NCBI GenBank assembly: GCA_051201675.1
Contig: CP179212.1
Location: forward strand, 1,674,001 to 1,738,000
DNA: 64,000 nt
From: HTCC2207 sp002685195
GTDB lineage: Bacteria > Pseudomonadota > Gammaproteobacteria > Pseudomonadales > Porticoccaceae
Direction of reading: 5' to 3'
The position numbers and the translations under genes are program-made. This document shows positions 19,001-27,317 of the stretch, piece by piece (positions within the stretch are counted from its first letter, which is position 1; the number at the start of each line of letters is the position of its first letter). The notes under the pieces were generated by a model that saw only the letters and a list, made by a program, of their open reading frames with translations, was not told the DNA's origin and ran no database searches.

Positions 19001-19570
19001 ATTTTCCATTGTCCGATGAATACGACTCTCGGTCTCTCGGCGCCGCTCTTTATATTTTGAAATACCAGCTGCTTCTTCGATGTAAACGCGCAGTTCTTCA
19101 GGTTTAGATTCGATCAAACGCGAGATCATGCCCTGCTCAATGATTGCATAGCTTCTGGGCCCTAAACCGGTACCTAAAAAGATATCAGTAATATCGCGGC
19201 GTCTGCATTTATTTCCATTAAGATAATAATTGGATTGACCGTCGCGAGTGACTTTTCGTTTTATCCCAATTTCGTTATAGGCAGCGTATTCACCGACAAT
19301 TCGCTGCGCTGTATTGTCAAAAATTAGCTCCACAGAGGCCTGGCCTACTGGTTTTCGCCCGCCAGAGCCATTAAAAATGACATCGGCCATTGACTCACCA
19401 CGTAAATTTTTGGCAGAACTTTCGCCCATCACCCAACGAACCGCATCGATAACATTGGATTTTCCACAACCATTAGGTCCAACCACAGCACAAAGATTGC
19501 TTGGAAAGTGAACGTTGGTGGGGTCGACGAAGGATTTAAATCCCGAAAGTTTGATTGATTTAAGCCGCAT
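16070..19570 (-). CDS. smc: Chromosome partition protein SMC
   Basis: 1166 residues. Walker A GPNGCGKSNVIDAVRWV near residue 32, two long coiled coils, a hinge (about 520-650, with a LLVGNGKNKSRKGSAKGR insertion), signature LLSGGEKALTAIAM and Walker B CMLDEVDAPLDDANV near the C-terminus. Works with ScpA/ScpB found at 5282-6873. Promoter region lies between 19571 and 19718. Length and motif order are intact; no frameshift. Confidence 0.97.
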   Translation of the reverse strand: MRLKSIKLSGFKSFVDPTNVHFPSNLCAVVGPNGCGKSNVIDAVRWVMGESSAKNLRGESMADVIFNGSGGRKPVGQASVELIFDNTAQRIVGEYAAYNEIGIKRKVTRDGQSNYYLNGNKCRRRDITDIFLGTGLGPRSYAIIEQGMISRLIESKPEELRVYIEEAAGISKYKERRRETESRIHRTMENLERLTDIRDELGRQLNRLERQAKAAEKYSEYKKQERQLSTELLALKWRGYDGDASKLKSVIGGFEVEKEKFTAERIHCDNTIESFRLQFTEQTDHFNEVQARFYKIGGEVTRIEQAIDHAQQRAQDLSKELQQTEHNYRETDEHLKADRNKVVGWEAEFAELAPSLEEAISLEQSSSSALEDVQAKMNNWQQLWDEFNQASASPRQQAEVQQSRIQHLEQLMRRLSERQQNLEAEASSFQANSAEEEMSGIQALLEEAELARTTIDNQSQDNRQAIDLLRKQQEKTSADQDSLRSQQQTLKGRQASLEALQQAALGDDAEQQWLASKGLDKHPRLADQVKPVSGWEIAVETVLGSYLQAISVDDMASTISLMEDFTKGELLLVGNGKNKSRKGSAKGRLLSDLIEGDSAKLLVEHVFAADSLTEAVALQSQLEGTESVVTPEGIWLGASWARVARDKDATAGVLQRKQELEEIDQQLVKLGVEVDVLGKQRENDDQKLKVLEATQQELSASLAEQQSNYADLRSKLSGFEVQIDQFKARKERAENELAEVGQQSQVEQENLSSARTILQQSIEKMEADTETRSELINQRDDLREKLERARQQAQEHRDRKQELALRESSLSTQLTSIRDAIVRLESQLERLHERRSELRVAFEIKEDPTDSHKEELETQLAARLSVEGELAQARKQVEETEFKTREEERRRGELDAQLQRVQGELESQRLSAQEISTLSGTIEEQIKEKQGDLPVLLETLPEDADLVDWEEQLQLMSNRIQRLGPINLAAIDEYKIESERKDYLDKQNNELEEALQTLQNAIQKIDRETRTRFKETFELVNTHIQSLFPKLFGGGHAYLEMTGDDLLDTGVTLMARPPGKKNASIHLLSGGEKALTAIAMVFAIFKLNPAPFCMLDEVDAPLDDANVARYAAMVKEMSDQVQFIFITHNKISMEAANQLMGVTMHEAGVSRLVSVDVDQAAELAEA

Positions 19571-19718
19571 GATTAGCCATTTTTGTTTTTAGCCTAGCCT
19601 TTTCAGTCTAATTATAAGAATACTCTCTAGCGCTAAGTTTACACGCTATGGGCGCGACAAAGAACACTAAATAACTCATACATATAGTTAGTATATATCG
19701 ATCAAAAGTCAAACCGAA

Positions 19719-20981
19719 TTATGGCCTTTTTTGATCAATAACTAAACTGACTGTTTCTATCTCTTCTATTAGCTTTATCGTCTTGCTAGTAGTCTCCCAA
19801 TCACCAGATTGCGGAGTTGCGGAACCGGAAATAGACAGTCGAGCAATCAACTTTATATCTTTTGCCGATGACAACTCTTGGCCAAGCATAACTGCATCTT
19901 CGTCACTTAAAATAATACTGATAGGCAACTGGCCAGCTTGGATTTTCTTAGCCGCAAGGGGCATCGGTGGCCCACTATCACGCACCGCCGCCACAAACAC
20001 CACTTGATCGGATGTAAATGGAACCTCGGCTGAAAGGCTAACTTCAACTTTAATGGCCCTTTGAGGTGCGTTAGAGTCATCTATTATCAGCTCATCATCT
20101 GAACCATTAACGATTCTTGCCGTGAGCTCTTGGGCCCGATCAATACCAGCCTGAAGACCTGCATATATCGAGCTAGAGGGTTCAACCTGATCTTGGGCTC
20201 GCCGCCAGTAACTAATCGCCAAACCGGGATCACCATTAACAAAAGCCTCGATACCTTTTAAACCCAGAACTGTATGATTAGATTGATCAGCAGAAAAGGC
20301 TGCGTCAACGGCAGAAACAACGCGATCCGTAAATCGACTGTCATCCACTAAAAACAAAGTTTCGGCATATTGCGCCAGTAAAAAACTGTCTCGAGGGCTA
20401 ACCTTCAAGGCTGCAGCAAAGTACTCACTCGCACCAATGAGGTTGTCATCAGCTATCGCAGACTGAGCAAGCATCACCCAATAATAAACATTGTCTGGCC
20501 GACTACTTACTCGCGCCTCTAATGCTGTAATAAGTTGATTATTAACTTGTAGCTGGTCTGTGTCTTTCTGGCCAAAAAAACTCTGTCGTTCTATCAAACT
20601 TGCTATCTTTTGATCTTGCCCAGCGCCTATCTCCTGATAGATTGGTAAGGCAACAATTGGAAGTATCAACAAAAGAATCGGGAGTAGCCATAATCCACTG
20701 GAAGACGTCCCCAGCAGTTTGTTCTGCCCAGTCTGAGTGTTAAGTAACAGCAAATGTTTAGATTCTAGCAGCAGATTCTCGTACTGTTGGTTATCTAGCT
20801 CCCCTCGGTCAAGCTGCTGCTGAAAGAGTGTTTTTTGCTCCTTGTAAAGCCTGACATTTTCTTTCTCGGTTATCTTTACTTCTTCACTGAAGATATCGTC
20901 AAGGCCGAGCGAGTTGGTCATAAAAGGATAGATCAAAAAAAAGAATGCACCCAAAAAGAGGGCGACAACCCAAACTGTCAT
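19719..20981 (-). CDS. ccmI: Cytochrome c maturation protein CcmI (TPR apocytochrome chaperone)
   Basis: 420 residues: TM helix 1 (3-20), cytoplasmic coiled segment, TM helix 2 (about 93-112), then a periplasmic TPR domain (about 145-270) and a beta-rich C-terminal domain. This is the CcmI architecture; it presents apocytochrome c to CcmF/H. Overlaps the ccmH stop by one base. Last gene of the nine-gene ccm operon. Confidence 0.9.
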   Translation of the reverse strand: MTVWVVALFLGAFFFLIYPFMTNSLGLDDIFSEEVKITEKENVRLYKEQKTLFQQQLDRGELDNQQYENLLLESKHLLLLNTQTGQNKLLGTSSSGLWLLPILLLILPIVALPIYQEIGAGQDQKIASLIERQSFFGQKDTDQLQVNNQLITALEARVSSRPDNVYYWVMLAQSAIADDNLIGASEYFAAALKVSPRDSFLLAQYAETLFLVDDSRFTDRVVSAVDAAFSADQSNHTVLGLKGIEAFVNGDPGLAISYWRRAQDQVEPSSSIYAGLQAGIDRAQELTARIVNGSDDELIIDDSNAPQRAIKVEVSLSAEVPFTSDQVVFVAAVRDSGPPMPLAAKKIQAGQLPISIILSDEDAVMLGQELSSAKDIKLIARLSISGSATPQSGDWETTSKTIKLIEEIETVSLVIDQKRP

Positions 20982-21442
20982 CAGTCGTCTTCCTCATCGC
21001 GAAGCAGATTATTGAGTCGTTCGTTGTTGTCAGTAGCAATCTCTTGTCTCTTGGTAACAGAAACGCTTCGTCGACTGAACCTCGCTACCGCTAAACCACC
21101 CACCAACAAAACGATTAGGGGAGAGATCCAAAGTAAGTAAGTATTTTTGTTAACCTCAGGGCGATACAAGATAAATGCCGAATAGCGGTTCGTTAAATAA
21201 GTCTCTATCTCTTGGTTAGAAAGACCGTCCTCGAGCAGCCTTTGGACCTCGTTACGAAGATCTAGGGAAATCGGAGAATTGGAATCTGCAAGATTCTGAT
21301 TTTGACATTTTGGGCATCGAAGTTCGGTGATCAATTGCTGATAACGAGCACGGTAAGATGGATCAGAAAACTCTACCAATTCAGAAGTTGCAGATACAAA
21401 CCCAGATAGAGCGACAAAAAGAAACAATAGACGAATCTTCAT
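20981..21442 (-). CDS. ccmH: Cytochrome c maturation protein CcmH (thiol reductant)
   Basis: 153 residues with a signal peptide, the LRCPKCQNQNLADSNSPI motif (redox Cys43 and Cys46), and one TM helix near 103-122. It reduces the CXXCH cysteines of apocytochrome c with CcmG. Overlaps both ccmG and ccmI, indicating coupled translation. Confidence 0.95.
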   Translation of the reverse strand: MKIRLLFLFVALSGFVSATSELVEFSDPSYRARYQQLITELRCPKCQNQNLADSNSPISLDLRNEVQRLLEDGLSNQEIETYLTNRYSAFILYRPEVNKNTYLLWISPLIVLLVGGLAVARFSRRSVSVTKRQEIATDNNERLNNLLRDEEDD

Positions 21443-21993
21443 TGGGATTCTTCTTTAAGCTGAGCATACAAATCTTGAAATTCATTACTCCAGACACGCT
21501 CATCAACCACACCTACGCGACGATGGCGTATAACGCCCTTGGCGTCGACTAGATATGTCTCCGGCGCGCCATAGACTCCCAAGTCTAGACCTAAACTACC
21601 TCTCACATCGAAGATAGAGAAAGCGTAGGGATCACCCCTCAGATCCAACCAGTTCTTGGCAGACTCTCGCTCATCTTTATAGTTCAGCCCAATCACCTTC
21701 ACACCTTGTTCATTTAACTGATTTAACATAGCGTGCTCTATTCGACAGGCATAACACCATGTCGCCCACACATTGACTAGCGCCACCTCTCCGGTTATGT
21801 CCTCCTCGCTGAGCATACCCCGCTCCTCATTCAGAGCGATTAGAGTAAAACTAGGAAATTTCTTTCCAACCAATGCGGAGGGAAGTTCAGTAGGGTTTTT
21901 GTCCAGACCAAGGAGAAGTATCGTCGACAAGCCTACAAAGAGAGCGAAAGGTACAAACAAAGCTAACCTAATCAAGAGCAATCGCTCCGACAT
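21439..21993 (-). CDS. ccmG: Thiol:disulfide interchange protein CcmG/DsbE
   Basis: 184 residues: N-terminal membrane anchor (about 8-28) and a periplasmic thioredoxin fold with WATWCYACRIEH (Cys80, Cys83) and the GAPETYLVDAKGVI cis-proline region, matching CcmG specificity. Its start lies inside the end of ccmF (26 bp overlap). Confidence 0.95.
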   Translation of the reverse strand: MSERLLLIRLALFVPFALFVGLSTILLLGLDKNPTELPSALVGKKFPSFTLIALNEERGMLSEEDITGEVALVNVWATWCYACRIEHAMLNQLNEQGVKVIGLNYKDERESAKNWLDLRGDPYAFSIFDVRGSLGLDLGVYGAPETYLVDAKGVIRHRRVGVVDERVWSNEFQDLYAQLKEESQ

Positions 21994-23953
21994 TTAAGGA
22001 CAGTTGTGATCCTCTTTTTCGTCGCCGATAGCGCCGATCAAATGCTGCAGAAAAACCACCCAATGCGGCCATTATTCCACCTAGCCAAATCCAGCGCACA
22101 AAAGGCTTGACCTGTAATCTTATCGCCCACGCCTGGCCAGACAATGGTTCACCCAATGACACGTATAGATCCCGCCACAACGTAGCATCGATAGCTGCCT
22201 CGGTCATAACTTGGTCTCTGGCCTTGTAATTACGCTTTTCAGGATGCATCGACGTTACGACCTGGTCATTAGATGTCACCCTTATGTCTCCTCGGTAAGC
22301 GATAAAATTAGGACCATCAACACGCTCTACACCCCGAAATTGGAATTCATAGTCTGCTACTTCGACGAAATCTCCCGGAACCATCCGAACATCTCGCTGC
22401 ATGTCATAAGCACTACTTAGGCCCACACCAATGACACACACAGCCAAACCCGAGTGAGCTAATACCATACCCCAGTAACTTCCGGTTAAGGCCTTTAGTT
22501 TCTTAACACTGCCTGATGACTTAAGAAGCACATCTTCCATCGTCATGGTTATTACCCAAAGCGACAAAAATAGCGTAACCACTGCCGTCAGCGAATAAGT
22601 CTGCCAAGACAATGGTTCAGCCATCATGGCCGGCAGCAGCAACGCGAGCGTCAGACTAACAATGCTTGGCAGAACCCCTCTGCTCAGCATCATGACGTTG
22701 TCAGATTTTTTCCAGCGAGTGAATCCAGCAAAACCAAGGAATAGCATCATCAGCGAAGTAATTGGTACAAAAAAGAAACTAAAGTATGGAGGGCCTACTG
22801 AAATTTTGCCCAAATCAAGAACATCAGCCAACAAAGGATATAAAGTACCAATCAAAATCATTGTTGTCGAACTGACTAGCAACACATTGTTGACCAATAA
22901 CATGGTCTCCCGAGACCAACCACTATAATCTGAGGCGGAAGCCATTTGAGGGCCTCGCAAAGCGAACAGCAATAAAGACGCACCGACCACGACCACCAAA
23001 AAAGCGAAGATGAAAATACCGCGCTCAGGGTCACTGGCAAAAGCATGCACCGAGGTAAGAATACCCGATCGAACTAAGAAGGCGCCCAACAAGCTCAAAG
23101 AGAAAGTGAAAATCGCCAACAATAATGTCCAACTGCGGAATACGCCTCGCTTTTCGGTTGCAGAAATACTATGTAATAAGGCCGTGCCGACTAACCAGGG
23201 CATAAACGACGCATTCTCAACAGGATCCCAAAACCACCATCCCCCCCAACCAAGTTCGTAGTAGGCCCACCAGCTTCCCAAACTAATCCCGATGGTTAGA
23301 AACACCCAAGCAAGATTGATCCAAGGTCGAGACCAACGCGCCCAAGCGCTATCGAACTGACCTCCTATTAATGCTGCAATAGCAAAAGCAAAAGGCACTG
23401 AAAATCCCACATAACCCATGTACAACATTGGCGGATGAACAATTAAACCAAAATCCTGAAGCAACGGATTCAAATCGCTACCCTCCATCGGAGGAACTGG
23501 CAAAATCCTTTCAAAAGGATTTGACGTCAGCAACAAAAACAGCGCGAATCCCACTGAAATAAAACCGAGAACCGAGAGTACTCTTGCTGAAAATATGAGC
23601 GGCACTTGCCGACTAAAAACGGCCACAGCTGCGGACCATCCCGCTAAAATGAGGGCCCAAAGTAATAAGGAACCCTCATGGGCTCCCCACACCGCACTGA
23701 ATTTGAAACGATCTGGAAGTAATGTATTGGAGTTATTTGCAACATATGCAACTGAAAAGTCATCTTGCAAAAAAGCCATTGCCAAACAAGCGAATGACAG
23801 TCCCATAAAAACAAACTGGCCCATCGCTAGAGACTTTCCTAATTGCATCCAACTGCGATGACCCGTATAGGATCCTGCCAGTGGCACGATTGTTTGAACA
23901 ACCGCCAAACAGAGCGCAATAATTAAAGCTATGTGTCCAAGCTCTACAGTCAT
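21968..23953 (-). CDS. ccmF: Cytochrome c heme lyase subunit CcmF
   Basis: 661 residues with about 15 TM segments. The tryptophan-rich WWD domain WGGWWFWDPVENASFMPW and conserved periplasmic histidines (HPPMLYMGYVG, VHAFASDPERG) are present, as in haem-handling CcmF. It ligates haem from holo-CcmE to apocytochrome. Overlaps ccmE by 4 bp. Confidence 0.97.
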   Translation of the reverse strand: MTVELGHIALIIALCLAVVQTIVPLAGSYTGHRSWMQLGKSLAMGQFVFMGLSFACLAMAFLQDDFSVAYVANNSNTLLPDRFKFSAVWGAHEGSLLLWALILAGWSAAVAVFSRQVPLIFSARVLSVLGFISVGFALFLLLTSNPFERILPVPPMEGSDLNPLLQDFGLIVHPPMLYMGYVGFSVPFAFAIAALIGGQFDSAWARWSRPWINLAWVFLTIGISLGSWWAYYELGWGGWWFWDPVENASFMPWLVGTALLHSISATEKRGVFRSWTLLLAIFTFSLSLLGAFLVRSGILTSVHAFASDPERGIFIFAFLVVVVGASLLLFALRGPQMASASDYSGWSRETMLLVNNVLLVSSTTMILIGTLYPLLADVLDLGKISVGPPYFSFFFVPITSLMMLFLGFAGFTRWKKSDNVMMLSRGVLPSIVSLTLALLLPAMMAEPLSWQTYSLTAVVTLFLSLWVITMTMEDVLLKSSGSVKKLKALTGSYWGMVLAHSGLAVCVIGVGLSSAYDMQRDVRMVPGDFVEVADYEFQFRGVERVDGPNFIAYRGDIRVTSNDQVVTSMHPEKRNYKARDQVMTEAAIDATLWRDLYVSLGEPLSGQAWAIRLQVKPFVRWIWLGGIMAALGGFSAAFDRRYRRRKRGSQLSLNVGAIALD

Positions 23954-24408
23954 TCCGGACCAACTTGAGCTTCTTGCTTTGCTTTATAGGCAGCGTTCAT
24001 TGCATCCGCAACTTCTGGTGGTGTGTACTTCTCATCATGCTTTGCCAGCACCTCAGTAGCTTGCAGGACACCATCATCACCAATTCTACCTGCCGCGACT
24101 GCTGCTTCGCCCTCAGCAAAGAGATCGGGAAGAATACCACTATATTTCACAAGTACAGCTGCCCCTCCATCGGTCACCTTAAACGCAACATCTAGCGAAT
24201 CAAGATCTCGCTCGACGCTTCCATCCACAACCATACCTCCTGCTCGAACAAATACTCCTTGGGGAGCTTCTCCAGACTGAATCTGAGATGGGGTATAAAA
24301 ATAATTGGTGTTTTGGCCAAGCATATAAATCACTAGGCCAGATGCACAGGCTGCCGCTAAGATAATAAGCAGAACAATCTGTAATCTTTGTTTTCGTATT
24401 GGGTGCAT
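23950..24408 (-). CDS. ccmE: Periplasmic heme chaperone CcmE
   Basis: 152 residues: short cytoplasmic N-terminus, TM anchor (10-30), OB-fold beta-barrel, and the haem-linking His124 with Tyr128 in LAKHDEKY. Histidine form, i.e. the classical type rather than the Cys variant. Shares one base with ccmD. Confidence 0.96.
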   Translation of the reverse strand: MHPIRKQRLQIVLLIILAAACASGLVIYMLGQNTNYFYTPSQIQSGEAPQGVFVRAGGMVVDGSVERDLDSLDVAFKVTDGGAAVLVKYSGILPDLFAEGEAAVAAGRIGDDGVLQATEVLAKHDEKYTPPEVADAMNAAYKAKQEAQVGPE

Positions 24409-24614
24409 TAAATATCCTTGTTTCCGTTTTGCTTACGCAACTCCTCACGGGTCAGATTTAGCCCTATCTGTCTCAACGCCTGCTTATGTTGTAGGATAGG
24501 CGACACAACTAACCAGGCTAATGTCGCTAGAGAGACCAATACAGCGGCCCAAACATAGACCCCATGCCCTTCCATCAATAACATTTCACCTAAGTCCTGA
24601 AATTGAAAATTCAT
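24408..24614 (-). CDS. ccmD: Heme exporter accessory protein CcmD
   Basis: 68 residues with one TM helix (about 17-37) and the GHGVYVWAAVLVS motif. CcmD releases holo-CcmE from the CcmABC complex. Tiny but placed exactly between ccmC and ccmE. Confidence 0.92.
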   Translation of the reverse strand: MNFQFQDLGEMLLMEGHGVYVWAAVLVSLATLAWLVVSPILQHKQALRQIGLNLTREELRKQNGNKDI

Positions 24615-25378
24615 TGCTTCACTCCCATTTTCTGTCGACCTAGTTGCTCAACTAATTCACGAACCCAGGCCGTCTTGCTTTCTCTCTTAAGGATTTCTAC
24701 TCGCACCGCTAAGATCAGTGCAAGAGCATAGAAACAATAAAAACCCAGAATCATTACTAACAGTGGTTGAAACATATCCGGATGCATTGATGGTGCTGAG
24801 GTCAACTTAATAGTGGATGGCTGATGTAATGTAAACCACCAATCTACCGACTTATAAATGATTGGTATGTTAACAGTACCTACCAAGGCCAAGACTGCGC
24901 TGGCTTTGTTCCCTGCTTCCTGACTATTAAAAGCATACTGAAGTGCCAGTACCCCAAAGTATAAAAATAACAGAATTAGCATTGAGGTAATTCGAGCATC
25001 CCACACCCAATAACTTCCCCACGTAGGCTTACCCCATACTGCTCCAGTAAAAAGCGCCAAAAATGTTAACGCGGCTCCTATGGGTGCTGCACATTTCATT
25101 ACTATGTAGGACAGTTTCATTTTCCAAATCAGACCAATGGCACCTGCAATCGCCATTAAAAAATAGCCTGCCAAAGCCAAAAATGAGGCAGGTACATGAA
25201 GATAGATAATTCGAAAACTATTTCCCTGTTTAGCATCCTCCGGGGCAAAACCAAGCCCCCAAGCTAACCCAGCGGTCAACAAGGCCAAAGTGATCAAGCT
25301 AAGTAGCGGCAACCAGCGGCTAGTACTCTGATAAAACCAAAGCGGAGAACCCATGCGGTAAAACCAAGTCCAATTCAT
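24611..25378 (-). CDS. ccmC: Heme transporter subunit CcmC
   Basis: 255 residues with six TM helices and the WWD-type motif WGSYWVWDARITSMLIL plus conserved histidines in IIYLHVPASFLA and the later FTLHQPSTIK segment. CcmC loads haem onto CcmE. ATG 25378 yields the usual MNWTWFYRMGSP start; an upstream in-frame ATG at 25393 is possible but adds five unconserved residues. Confidence 0.95.
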   Translation of the reverse strand: MNWTWFYRMGSPLWFYQSTSRWLPLLSLITLALLTAGLAWGLGFAPEDAKQGNSFRIIYLHVPASFLALAGYFLMAIAGAIGLIWKMKLSYIVMKCAAPIGAALTFLALFTGAVWGKPTWGSYWVWDARITSMLILLFLYFGVLALQYAFNSQEAGNKASAVLALVGTVNIPIIYKSVDWWFTLHQPSTIKLTSAPSMHPDMFQPLLVMILGFYCFYALALILAVRVEILKRESKTAWVRELVEQLGRQKMGVKQ

Positions 25379-25396
25379 AGATCTATGTCCCATATC

Positions 25397-26077
25397 CTAA
25401 TTAATCGTGGTCAAGCGCAACACCGCTGCTATCGCAAGTGGGCATAAGGCAATTGCTGCTGTTAACATAGCGCCTAAAATAGCTAAAGGACCTGACCAAG
25501 CCATTCCATCAACACTGTATTGCACCACAGCACTGCCAAAAATAATAACCGGCATGTAAAGCGGCATCACAATTAGCGTTAACAGTAAGCTTCCTTTCTG
25601 CAGGGAAACGGTCAACGCGGCCCCAATTGCCGCCAAGAAACTGAGGCAGCCGGTGCCCAAAGCTAAACCAGCCATCATCGGTAAATAAGCAACACTGGGA
25701 AGCGAAAGCATCAATGCAATTAATGGTGATGCCAAGGTCAGGGGCAAACCAGTCGTAATCCAGTGTGCGGTCACCTTGCCAAAGATTGGCATCACTAACA
25801 AATTTGGGCTAATTAACAATTGCTCTAGTGAGCCATCTTTATAGTCACTGACAAATAATCCTTCCGCTGAGAGCAATGTGGCCAGCAACGCCATTACCCA
25901 GATAATGCCGGGAGCCATCTCTTTTAAACTATCTGGCTCTGGCGTAACACCTAAGGGTATTAGAGTCGCCACCATCACAAAAAAAATGACCGGGCTCGCC
26001 ACTTCCCCACGACGTCTGTAAGCGAGTAAAAGGTCACGTCTAAAATACGCGGAAAACCCTCTATTGGACTCAGGCAT
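25397..26077 (-). CDS. ccmB: Heme exporter subunit CcmB
   Basis: 226 residues, six hydrophobic segments, conserved YRRRGEVASPVIFF near the N-terminus and EQLLISP in the first cytoplasmic loop. Membrane partner of the CcmA ATPase. Overlaps ccmA by 8 bp. Confidence 0.94.
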   Translation of the reverse strand: MPESNRGFSAYFRRDLLLAYRRRGEVASPVIFFVMVATLIPLGVTPEPDSLKEMAPGIIWVMALLATLLSAEGLFVSDYKDGSLEQLLISPNLLVMPIFGKVTAHWITTGLPLTLASPLIALMLSLPSVAYLPMMAGLALGTGCLSFLAAIGAALTVSLQKGSLLLTLIVMPLYMPVIIFGSAVVQYSVDGMAWSGPLAILGAMLTAAIALCPLAIAAVLRLTTIN

Positions 26078-26714
26078 CTAAAGCCTCACCATCGGAGGAA
26101 TCCACCAACGAGTATCGACGCACAGATTCCATACCTATGGGTTGGTGGGTAGTTAACATGACCGCTCCACCACCGTTAACATGTCTCTCCATGCATTGTT
26201 CAACAAATTTCACACCCTGCCCATCAAGGGCAGCAAACGGTTCATCTAAGAACCAAATTTTTGCATTTGACAACAGCAATCGTGCTAGCGCTACTCTGCG
26301 CTGCTGACCCGCAGATAGGCTATGACAGGGAATGTCTGAATATCCCCGCAGTCCCACTCGCTCAAGAGCATTCAAGACAGAGATCGATCCGGGCAATTCT
26401 GAAGTGATCCAACTTAAGTTTTCCTCTGCGGTCAACGTCAGCTTCAGTGCTGATTGGTGACCCAAGAATAGAATGTTAGATAGATAATCAAACCGACATT
26501 CAGAAAGGATCTGGCCCTGATAAAGTATCTCACCGCCGCTGGGCTGGAGTGCTGTAGTGAGTATTCGCAACAATGTGGTTTTACCACTTCCATTTGGCCC
26601 CTCAATTTGCAAAATTTCACCATTGTTTAACGTCAGGCAAGCATCATTAATCACTGCTATATCGTCTCGCTCGAAGCGAAGATCGTTGACCGTCAAAAGA
26701 GAGGAATTGACCAA
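26070..26714 (-). CDS. ccmA: Heme exporter ATP-binding subunit CcmA
   Basis: 214-residue ABC ATPase: Walker A GPNGSGKTTLLR, signature SAGQQRRVALARLLL, Walker B IWFLDEPFAALD and switch His in LTTHQP. First gene of ccmABCDEFGHI. The 112 bp upstream (26715-26826) probably holds its promoter. Confidence 0.96.
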   Translation of the reverse strand: MVNSSLLTVNDLRFERDDIAVINDACLTLNNGEILQIEGPNGSGKTTLLRILTTALQPSGGEILYQGQILSECRFDYLSNILFLGHQSALKLTLTAEENLSWITSELPGSISVLNALERVGLRGYSDIPCHSLSAGQQRRVALARLLLSNAKIWFLDEPFAALDGQGVKFVEQCMERHVNGGGAVMLTTHQPIGMESVRRYSLVDSSDGEALDA

Positions 26715-26826
26715 AATGAGACCCCAAAAAGCCTATGTTTTTAAGGGGACATTATGCCAAATTAAAGAGTCGAAATGTTGGTTTTGGTAATTTAATTGTA
26801 AGCCACTCCAAAGATGTTAATCTGAA

Positions 26827-27024
26827 TCAAAGATCGTCACCAAAGTCATATGCCTGCATCTGCTTTTGAATACGTTTCTCTTCTAGCTTTAACTCTAGCC
26901 GTCGCCTAGCATCTGACTGAATGGCCGAACGCTGTTTTTCAGTAAGATCAACTTCAACCCTACCTACGGTTTCATTAAGATCTTCATCTGCATCAAAAAC
27001 ATCATCGTCTAATTCATCACCCAT
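26827..27024 (-). CDS. Small charged protein, PA3496-like
   Basis: 65 residues, acidic at both ends with a basic, helical middle (RSAIQSDARRRLELKLEEKR). The pattern resembles PA3496-type small proteins proposed to act in envelope integrity, but this is recognition by shape, not alignment. A GGAG-like site precedes the ATG. Lies upstream of, and on the same strand as, ccmA. Confidence 0.55.
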   Translation of the reverse strand: MGDELDDDVFDADEDLNETVGRVEVDLTEKQRSAIQSDARRRLELKLEEKRIQKQMQAYDFGDDL

Positions 27025-27317
27025 TTTTGGAGAACCTCACAAAAGTCAAAAAGGCAACATGGAAAACGTGGGGTATGCTTAAAAAATAATTCTAAACTCT
27101 CAGTTCGTCAAGTAAAAAAAACGCTCTTTTATCGCTATTTAGATATCTGACATCAAGGTCTAAACGTATTTTGGAATAATCGAGACATTTGTTGCAGTAA
27201 GTAAGCAAAAATCTACACAAATCGAGTTATTAGGTATCAGACCAAGCCATCCATAGTGGTTTAGATTGAGGTCATCATCCAAGGGACATACAATGCTGAA
27301 AACTTTTGGATATAACC